Source: Cladopsammia gracilis (Eukaryota > Cnidaria > Anthozoa > Scleractinia > Dendrophylliidae). From it: DNA of 64,000 nt. Made by a program: the position numbers and the translations under genes. The stretch covers positions 1,468,501 through 1,532,500 of the forward strand of contig JAJGOT010000013.1 in the NCBI GenBank assembly GCA_022457155.1, in the 5' to 3' direction. The number at the start of each line of letters is the position of its first letter. The stretch's first letter is position 1. Positions 54,700-64,000 of this stretch are shown in pieces. The notes beneath the pieces were generated by a model. It was not told the DNA's origin and ran no database searches. It worked only from the letters and a program-made list of their open reading frames with translations.

Positions 54700-57600
54700 A
54701 TGGAATACGCCATGAATAATGACTGAATGAAAGGAGTAACATTTTCTCGGACATTTTCTTATCATGTTTAAACTGTATCATAAAACGCTCTTACGCATGC
54801 GCATGAGTATAGGATGCTTGGAGCCTCTTGTTGTTATGTATATCGCAGCCTGAATCAGTCAAACCTTCCATCGTGTTTCGTGTGAAGCAGAACAACTTCG
54901 AACATGTCAAGTGTCAAAGCTGGAGCTCTTATAGAAACGTAGAAAATCGCCTATGAATATTGAAACAATAGAAATTTGTCAATGAGCAAAAATAAGACCA
55001 TTTTTCAAAAATCGAAAAGATCACTTTTCAGCTCATTAACCGATTTCTATTGTTTAAATATTCATGGGTTAATATCTCTGTGAAAAAGGGGATTTGCCAG
55101 GCAATTCTAAGTGAGTTGGAAAGAATACGCATGCGTGCGATTTGTCGCGTAAAAATCGTATGTGTTAATTCCTTTACAGCTTTAATCAAAACCAATTATT
55201 AAAGTTGTTATTAAAGACCAAAGATAAGATGATAGATCATGCACTCTTCATTGGTTTGTGGTTATTATTATAGTTTTTATTGCATATTGTTGTCTTTTCT
55301 TATTAACAAAATAATTAATAACGATAAATAACATTGTAAAATTTGTTAATAATTCATAACAGTTATGACCAAAAAAGTAATACAAATGTTACAAATAACA
55401 ACAAAACTAATAAACAATTAACTAACAGAATTTCGTTTAAAATGTGCAAATCTAAAATTAACATCAATAGAAAAAAAAGCAAAACCCCCTACAGGACTAG
55501 CCTGCGAGCAAGCTGTGCTGGGTTAAAGGGGATTAGGGAGGCCCCTCTCATTCCCTCCCTAATCCCCTTTAACCCAGCACAGCTTGCTCGCAGGCTAGTC
55601 CTAGCTAGGCTAGCTATCCTATCTATCCTGCCCCCCTATCCTATCTATCCTGCCCCCCCTATCCTATCTATCCTGCCCCCCCTACCTACCCCTACATCTC
55701 AAGTATATGTTCACGTTTGGTATATATAAGACTTAGAAGAAACACTGGCGCCATTGTGGTACAGCCTTCATTTACAAAACATTCAATAATAATGACTAAT
55801 GACTCAATGAAATACGCAGATGAATAAATGGAATACGCAATGAATAATGACTGAATGAAAGGAGTAACATTTTTTCGGACATTTTCTTATCATGTTTAAA
55901 CTGTATCATAAAACGTTCTTACGCATGCGCATGAGTATAGGATGCTTGGAGCCTCTTGTTGTTATGTATATCGCAGCCTGAATCAGTCAAACATTCCATC
56001 GTGTTTCGTGTGAAGCAGAACAACTTCGAACATGTCAAGTGTCAAAGCTGGAGCTCTTATAGAAACGTAGAAAATCGCCTATGAATATTGAAACAATAGA
56101 AATTTGTCAATCAGCAAAAATAAGACCATTTTTCAAAAATCGAAAAGATCACTTTTAAGCTCATTAACCGATTTCTATTGTTTAAATATTCATGGGTTAA
56201 TATCTCTGTGAAAAAGGGGATTTGCCAGGCAATTCTAAGTGAGTTGGAAAGAATACGCATGCGTGCGATTTGTCGCGTCAAAAACGTATGTGTTAATTCC
56301 TTTACAGCTTTAATCAAAACCAATTATTAAAGTTGTTATTAAAGACCAAAGATAAGATGATAGATCATGCACTCTTCATTGGTTTGTGGTTATTATTATA
56401 GTTTTTATTGCATATTGTTGTCTTTTCTTATTAACAAAGTAATTAATAACGATAAATAACATTGTAAAATTTGTTAATAATTCATAACAGTTATGACCAA
56501 AAAAGTAATACAAATGTTACAAATAACAACAAAACTAATAAACAATTAACTAACAGAATTTCGTTTAAAATGTGCAAATCTAAAATTAACATCAATAGAA
56601 AAAAAAGCAAAACCCCCTACAGGACTAGCCTGCGAGCAAGCTGTGCTGGGTTAAAGGGGATTAGGGAGGCCCCTCTCATTCCCTCCCTAATCCCCTTTAA
56701 CCCAGCACAGCTTGCTCGCAGGCTAGTCCTAGCTAGGCTAGCTATCCTATCTATCCTTACCCCCCTATCCTATCTATCCTGCCCCCCCTATCCTATCTAT
56801 CCTGCGCCCCCCTACCTACCCCTACATCTCAAGTATATGTTCACGTTTGGTATATATAAGACTTAGAAGAAACACTGGCGCCATTGTGGTACAGCCTTCA
56901 TTTACAAAACATTCAATAATAATGACTAATGACTCAATGAAATACGCAGATGAATAAATGGAATACGCAATGAATAATGACTGAATGAAAGGAGTAACAT
57001 TTTTTCGGACATTTTCTTATCATGTTTAAACTGTATCATAAAACGTTCTTACGCATGCGCATGAGTATAGGATGCTTGGAGCCTCTTGTTGTTATGTATA
57101 TCGCAGCCTGAATCAGTCAAACATTCCATCGTGTTTCGTGTGAAGCAGAACAACTTCGAACATGTCAAGTGTCAAAGCTGGAGCTCTTATAGAAACGTAG
57201 AAAATCGCCTATGAATATTGAAACAATAGAAATTTGTCAATGAGCAAAAATAAGACCATTTTTCAAAAATCGAAAAGATCACTTTTAAGCTCATTAACCG
57301 ATTTCTATTGTTTAAATATTCATGGGTTAATATCTCTGTGAAAAAGGGGATTTGCCAGGCAATTCTAAGTGAGTTGGAAAGAATACGCATGCGTGCGATT
57401 TGTCGCGTCAAAAACGTATGTGTTAATTCCTTTACAGCTTTAATCAAAACCAATTATTAAAGTTGTTATTAAAGACCAAAGATAAGATGATAGATCATGC
57501 ACTCTTCATTGGTTTGTGGTTATTATTATAGTTTTTATTGCATATTGTTGTCTTTTCTTATTAACAAAATAATTAATAACGATAAATAACATTGTAAAAT

Positions 57601-60600
57601 TTGTTAATAATTCATTACAGTTATGACCAAAAAAGTAATACAAATGTTACAAATAACAACAAAACTAATAAACAATTAACTAACAGAATTTCGTTTAAAA
57701 TGTGCAAATCTAAAATTAACATCAATAGAAAAAAAAGCAAAACCCCCTACAGGACTAGCCTGCGAGCAAGCTGTGCTGGGTTAAAGGGGATTAGGGAGGC
57801 CCCTCTCATTCCCTCCCTAATCCCCTTTAACCCAGCACAGCTTGCTCGCAGGCTAGTCCTAGCTAGGCTAGCTATCCTATCTATCCTGCCCCCCTATCCT
57901 ATCTATCCTGCCCCCCCCTATCCTATCTATCCTGCCCCCCCTACCTACCCCTACATCTCAAGTATATGTTCACGTTTGGTATATATAAGACTTAGAAGAA
58001 ACACTGGCGCCATTGTGGTACAGCCTTCATTTACAAAACATTCAATAATAATGACTAATGACTCAATGAAATACGCAGATGAATAAATGGAATACGCAAT
58101 GAATAATGACTGAATGAAAGGAGTAACATTTTTTCGGACATTTTCTTATCATGTTTAAACTGTATCATAAAACGTTCTTACGCATGCGCATGAGTATAGG
58201 ATGCTTGGAGCCTCTTGTTGTTATGTATATCGCAGCCTGAATCAGTCAAACATTCCATCGTGTTTCGTGTGAAGCAGAACAACTTCGAACATGTCAAGTG
58301 TCAAAGCTGGAGCTCTTATAGAAACGTAGAAAATCGCCTATGAATATTGAAACAATAGAAATTTGTCAATCAGCAAAAATAAGACCATTTTTCAAAAATC
58401 GAAAAGATCACTTTTAAGCTCATTAACCGATTTCTATTGTTTAAATATTCATGGGTTAATATCTCTGTGAAAAAGGGGATTTGCCAGGCAATTCTAAGTG
58501 AGTTGGAAAGAATACGCATGCGTGCGATTTGTCGCGTCAAAAACGTATGTGTTAATTCCTTTACAGCTTTAATCAAAACCAATTATTAAAGTTGTTATTA
58601 AAGACCAAAGATAAGATGATAGATCATGCACTCTTCATTGGTTTGTGGTTATTATTATAGTTTTTATTGCATATTGTTGTCTTTTCTTATTAACAAAATA
58701 ATTAATAACGATAAATAACATTGTAAAATTTGTTAATAATTCATAACAGTTATGACCAAAAAAGTAATACAAATGTTACAAATAACAACAAAACTAATAA
58801 ACAATTAACTAACAGAATTTCGTTTAAAATGTGCAAATCTAAAATTAACATCAATAGAAAAAAAAGCAAAACCCCCTACAGGACTAGCCTGCGAGCAAGC
58901 TGTGCTGGGTTAAAGGGGATTAGGGAGGCCCCTCTCATTCCCTCCCTAATCCCCTTTAACCCAGCACAGCTTGCTCGCAGGCTAGTCCTAGCTAGGCTAG
59001 CTATCCTATCTACCCTGCCCCCCTATCCTATCTATCCTGCCCCCCCTACCTACCCCTACCTACCCCTACCTACCCCTACATCTCAAGTATATGTTCACGT
59101 TTGGTATATATAAGACTTAGAAGAAACACTGGCGCCATTGTGGTACAGCCTTCATTTACAAAACATTCAATAATAATGACTAATGACTCAATGAAATACG
59201 CAGATGAATAAATGGAATACGCAATGAATAATGACTGAATGAAAGGAGTAACATTTTTTCGGACATTTTCTTATCATGTTTAAACTGTATCATAAAACGT
59301 TCTTACGCATGCGCATGAGTATAGGATGCTTGGAGCCTCTTGTTGTTATGTATATCGCAGCCTGAATCAGTCAAACATTCCATCGTGTTTCGTGTGAAGC
59401 AGAACAACTTCGAACATGTCAAGTGTCAAAGCTGGAGCTCTTATAGAAACGTAGAAAATCGCCTATGAATATTGAAACAATAGAAATTTGTCAATCAGCA
59501 AAAATAAGACCATTTTTCAAAAATCGAAAAGATCACTTTTAAGCTCATTAACCGATTTCTATTGTTTAAATATTCATGGGTTAATATCTCTGTGAAAAAG
59601 GGGATTTGCCAGGCAATTCTAAGTGAGTTGGAAAGAATACGCATGCGTGCGATTTGTCGCGTCAAAAACGTATGTGTTAATTCCTTTACAGCTTTAATCA
59701 AAACCAATTATTAAAGTTGTTATTAAAGACCAAAGATAAGATGATAGATCATGCACTCTTCATTGGTTTGTGGTTATTATTATAGTTTTTATTGCATATT
59801 GTTGTCTTTTCTTATTAACAAAATAATTAATAACGATAAATAACATTGTAAAATTTGTTAATAATTCATTACAGTTATGACCAAAAAAGTAATACAAATG
59901 TTACAAATAACAACAAAACTAATAAACAATTAACTAACAGAATTTCGTTTAAAATGTGCAAATCTAAAATTAACATCAATAGAAAAAAAAGCAAAACCCC
60001 CTACAGGACTAGCCTGCGAGCAAGCTGTGCTGGGTTAAAGGGGATTAGGGAGGCCCCTCTCATTCCCTCCCTAATCCCCTTTAACCCAGCACAGCTTGCT
60101 TGCAGGCTAGTCCTAGCTAGGCTAGCTATCCTATCTATCCTGCCCCCCTATCCTATCTATCCTGCCCCCCCTATCCTATCTATCCTGCCCCCCCTACCTA
60201 CCCCTACATCTCAAGTATATGTTCACGTTTGGTATATATAAGACTTAGAAGAAACACTGGCGCCATTGTGGTACAGCCTTCATTTACAAAACATTCAATA
60301 ATAATGACTAATGACTCAATGAAATACGCAGATGAATACGCAATGAATAATGACTGAATGAAAGGAGTAACATTTTTTCGGACATTTTCTTATCATGTTT
60401 AAACTGTATCATAAAACGCTCTTACGCATGCGCATGAGTATAGGATGCTTGGAGCCTCTTGTTGTTATGTATATCGCAGCCTGAATCAGTCAAACATTCC
60501 ATCGTGTTTCGTGTGAAGCAGAACAACTTCGAACATGTCAAGTGTCAAAGCTGGAGCTCTTATAGAAACGTAGAAAATCGCCTATGAATATTGAAACAAT

Positions 60601-63585
60601 AGAAATTTGTCAATGAGCAAAAATAAGACCATTTTTCAAAAATCGAAAAGATCACTTTTAAGCTCATTAACCGATTTCTATTGTTTAAATATTCATGGGT
60701 TAATATCTCTGTGAAAAAGGGGATTTGCCAGGCAATTCTAAGTGAGTTGGAAAGAATACGCATGCGTGCGATTTGTCGTGTCAAAAACGTATGTGTTAAT
60801 TCCTTTACAGCTTTAATCAAAACCAATTATTAAAGTTGTTATTAAAGACCAAAGATAAGATGATAGACCATGCACTCTTCATTGGTTTGTGGTTATTATT
60901 ATAGTTTTTATTGCATATTGTTGTCTTTTCTTATTAACAAAATAATTAATAACGATAAATAACATTGTAAAATTTGTTAATAATTCATAACAGTTATGAC
61001 CAAAAAAGTAATACAAATGTTACAAATAACAACAAAACTAATAAACAATTAACTAACAGAATTTCGTATAAAATGTGCAAATCTACAATTAACATCAATA
61101 GAAAAAAAAGCAAAACCCCCTACAGGACTAGCCTGCGAGCAAGCTGTGCTGGGTTAAAGGGGATTAGGGAGGCCCCTCTCATTCCCTCCCTAATCCCCTT
61201 TAACCCAGCACAGCTTGCTCGCAGGCTAGTCCTAGCTAGGCTAGCTATCCTATCTACCCTGCCCCCCTATCCTATCTATCCTGCCCCCCCTACCTACCCC
61301 TACCTACCCCTACCTACCCCTACCTACCCCTACATCTCAAGTATATGTTCACGTTTGGTATATATAAGACTTAGAAGAAACACTGGCGCCATTGTGGTAC
61401 AGCCTTCATTTACAAAACATTCAATAATAATGACTAATGACTCAATGAAATACGCAGATGAATAAATGGAATACGCAATGAATAATGACTGAATGAAAGG
61501 AGTAACATTTTCTCGGACATTTTCTTATCATGTTTAAACTGTATCATAAAACGTTCTTACGCATGCGCATGAGTATAGGATGCTTGGAGCCTCTTGTTGT
61601 TATGTATATCGCAGCCTGGATCAGTCAAACATTACATCGTGTTTCATGTGAAGCAGAACAACTTCGAACATGTCAAGTGTCAAAGCTGGAGCTCTTATAG
61701 AAACGTAGAAAATCGCCTATGAATATTGAAACAATAGAAATTTGTCAATCAGCAAAAATAAGACCATTTTTCAAAAATCGAAAAGATCACTTTTAAGCTC
61801 ATTAACCGATTTCTATTGTTTAAATATTCATGGGTTAATATCTCTGTGAAAAAGGGGATTTGCCAGGCAATTCTAAGTGAGTTGGAAAGAATACGCATGC
61901 GTGCGATTTGTCGCGTAAAAATCGTATGTGTTAATTCTTTTACAGCTTTAATCAAAACCAATTATTAAAGTTGTTATTAAAGACCAAAGATAAGATGATA
62001 GATCATGCACTCTTCATTGGTTTGTGGTTATTATTATAGTTTTTATTGCATATTGTTGTCTTTTCTTATTAACAAAATAATTAATAACGATAAATAACAT
62101 TGTAAAATTTGTTAATAATTCATAACAGTTATGACCAAAAAAGTAATACAAATGTTACAAATAACAACAAAACTAATAAACAATTAACTAACAGAATTTC
62201 GTTTAAAATGTGCAAATCTAAAATTAACATCAATAGAAAAAAAAGCAAAACCCCCTACAGGACTAGCCTGCGAGCAAGCTGTGCTGGGTTAAAGGGGATT
62301 AGGGAGGCCCCTCTCATTCCCTCCCTAATCCCCTTTAACCCAGCACAGCTTGCTCGCAGGCTAGTCCTAGCTAGGCTAGCTATCCTATCTATCCTGCCCC
62401 CCTATCCTATCTATCCTGCCCCCCCTACCTACCCCTACATCTCAAGTATATGTTCACGTTTGGTATATATAAGACTTAGAAGAAACACTGGCGCCATTGT
62501 GGTACAGCCTTCATTTACAAAACATTCAATAATAATGACTAATGACTCAATGAAATACGCAGATGAATAAATGGAATACGCAATGAATAATGACTGAATG
62601 AAAGGAGTAACATTTTTTCGGACATTTTCTTATCATGTTTAAACTGTATCATAAAACGTTCTTACGCATGCGCATGAGTATAGGATGCTTGGAGCCTCTT
62701 GTTGTTATGTATATCGCAGCCTGAATCAGTCAAACATTCCATCGTGTTTCGTGTGAAGCAGAACAACTTCGAAGATGTCAAGTGTCAAAGCTGGAGCTCT
62801 TATAGAAACGTAGAAAATCGCCTATGAATATTGAAACAATAGAAATTTGTCAATCAGCAAAAATAAGACCATTTTTCAAAAATCGAAAAGATCACTTTTA
62901 AGCTCATTAACCGATTTCTATTGTTTAAATATTCATGGGTTAATATCTCTGTGAAAAAGGGGATTTGCCAGGCAATTCTAAGTGAGTTGGAAAGAATACG
63001 CATGCGTGCGATTTGTCGCGTAAAAATCGTATGTGTTAATTCCTTTACAGCTTTAATCAAAACCAATTATTAAAGTTGTTATTAAAGACCAAAGATAAGA
63101 TGATAGACCATGCACTCTTCATTGGTTTGTGGTTATTATTATAGTTTTTATTGCATATTGTTGTCTTTTCTTATTAACAAAATAATTAATAACGATAAAT
63201 AACATTGTAAAATTTGTTAATAATTCATAACAGTTATGACCAAAAAAGTAATACAAATGTTACAAATAACAACAAAACTAATAAACAATTAACTAACAGA
63301 ATTTCGTATAAAATGTGCAAATCTAAAATTAACATCAATAGAAAAAAAAGCAAAACCCCCTACAGGACTAGCCTGCGAGCAAGCTGTGCTGGGTTAAAGG
63401 GGATTAGGGAGGCCCCTCTCATTCCCTCCCTAATCCCCTTTAACCCAGCACAGCTTGCTCGCAGGCTAATCCTATCTATGCTAGCTATTCTGCCCCCCGC
63501 TCTCCTATCTATCCTGCCCCCCCTATCCTATCTATCCTGCCTCCCCCCTACCTACCCCTACATCTCACGTATATGTTCACGTTTA
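54700..63585 (+). repeat. Satellite-like array: eight head-to-tail ~1.13 kb units
   Basis: Unit starts (GGAATACGC.ATGAATAATGA) lie near 54708, 55829, 56958, 58087, 59214, 60337, 61467 and 62572; spacing 1105-1135 bp. Units differ by rare substitutions and by the copy number of TATCCTGCCCCCC / CCTACCCCTA steps. Each has, in order: a transposon-end segment (GCGCATGAGTATAGGATGC), an imperfect stem (AACAATAGAAAT..ATTTCTATTGTT), a perfect 48-bp-stem hairpin, the pyrimidine microsatellite, and TATATATAAGACTTAG. Open frames on either strand start with TTG or are unlike known proteins, and I judge them non-coding. The last unit breaks off near 63585. Confidence 0.9.
55494..55601. repeat. Perfect 48-bp-stem hairpin (unit 1 of 8)
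   Basis: GGACTAGCCTGCGAGCAAGC.. and ..GCTTGCTCGCAGGCTAGTCC are exactly inverted around a 12-base loop (108 bp total). The same hairpin is at about 56622, 57752, 58881, 60006, 61125, 62260 and 63365. It is probably a MITE that was present in the founder unit before amplification. Confidence 0.85.
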
Positions 63586-64000
63586 TCCATTGTAGAATTA
63601 AGGAGACATTATTGATTACGGATTTTAAACCAGCTTTAAATGAAAATGTTGGTAGTGAGAAACTTTTTCTTTACTAGCCTTGTATATATGTTGATAATCG
63701 TTGACGGTGTTATGGTATTTATTCATTTTCCCATCATCGTAAGTATGGATTTCGTTTTATTTTGAAAAATAGATTTTTTAAAGAGATTTAAAATATTGAT
63801 TTGTCCATAAAAATTGTATTGAAAATGATTTCAATAGACGCATACTTAGTTATATTCCCTGAATATTAATCTTGATGTTTTTTTTTTTTTACCGCTTAAT
63901 GCAAAAGTTTGTTCACGTGACATGTTACGTGATCAAAATTTTAAAATTACGTAAATCGGCGATTTGGTAGCGAATTTTCCTTGTATAGTTAAATAAATTA
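63586..64000. other. Nothing recognised
   Basis: AT-rich flank of the satellite array, without ORFs or repeats of note. Confidence 0.4.

Larger units (their letters stand above)
53068..54828. mobile_element. Inverted-repeat element sharing its end with the satellite array
   Basis: The left end (53068-53190) contains CAAGAGGCTGCAAGCAGCC, TATACTCATGCGCATGCG and GAGTTACTCCTTTCATTCAG. The right end (54715-54828) is the inverted counterpart. The right end is also present in every unit of the array that follows. Inside are a LINE 3' end and an ACACGACGCGAAATGATCCC minisatellite. Confidence 0.6.

Noticed and set aside
54700..63585. Possible CRISPR or rRNA/snRNA tandem genes
   Set aside because: Units are 1.1 kb with no spacer pattern, and no 5S, U-snRNA or spliced-leader motif was recognised.
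55343..63615. Repeated ~130-codon plus frames and 70-88-codon minus frames in each satellite unit
   Set aside because: They begin at TTG on the plus strand, run through a perfect hairpin and a microsatellite, and resemble no known protein. Their conservation is explained by near-identity of the units.

Overview
The window looks like nuclear DNA of a cnidarian, most likely a stony coral. This is inferred from several features: an AT-rich genome with many short exons separated by roughly 0.3-1.5 kb introns, animal-specific proteins (a ciliary KATNIP orthologue, a fibrinogen-domain protein, tandem C2H2 zinc fingers), and a very dense load of foldback/MITE elements, tRNA-derived SINEs and poly(C)/poly(G) tracts. 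No prokaryotic operon, CRISPR array, viral genome or canonical tRNA/rRNA gene was seen.

Layout. (1) 116-13770, minus strand: 17 internal exons of KATNIP (katanin-interacting protein) in continuous phase; both gene ends are missing. Its introns hold hairpin MITEs and SINEs. (2) 14717-20431: a 1.7 kb terminal-inverted-repeat (TIR) element with a 10-bp target-site duplication (TSD), with a Harbinger-type MITE nested inside it, then gene-poor repeats. (3) 20432-21730, plus: an ankyrin-repeat gene; its divergent paralogue lies at 41498-42340 on the minus strand. (4) 24384-28859: a head-to-head pair, a two-exon Myb/SANT-like gene (minus) and a HARBI1-like DDE-fold gene (plus), sharing about 330 bp between their start codons. 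This is the protein pair of PIF/Harbinger transposons, but the DDE protein has lost two of its three catalytic acids, so the pair looks domesticated. (5) 28860-34090: nested mobile elements, including one with a clean 7-bp TSD that carries the last exon of a homeobox gene between ATCGAT-rich arms. (6) 34095-36050, plus: a complete three-exon secreted fibrinogen-domain (FReD) gene. (7) 36051-45240: repeats, including a family studded with CCAAT boxes. (8) 45818-49097, minus: an array of about 20 C2H2 zinc fingers, broken by a 1.2 kb hAT insertion with a 5-bp TSD and by two frameshifts. (9) 49600-54830: LINE 3' ends, a TTAA-flanked foldback and other MITEs. (10) 54700-63585: eight head-to-tail ~1.13 kb units, nearly identical, each with a perfect 48-bp-stem hairpin.

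There is no pathway-level cluster here. The window is best read as a few host genes (KATNIP, two ankyrin paralogues, FReD) in a transposon-rich landscape that shows several stages of transposon-host interaction: insertion into a gene, exon capture, possible domestication and satellite formation. Several start codons had to be moved from GTG/TTG to ATG, and exon joins were chosen by GT-AG signals and reading phase.
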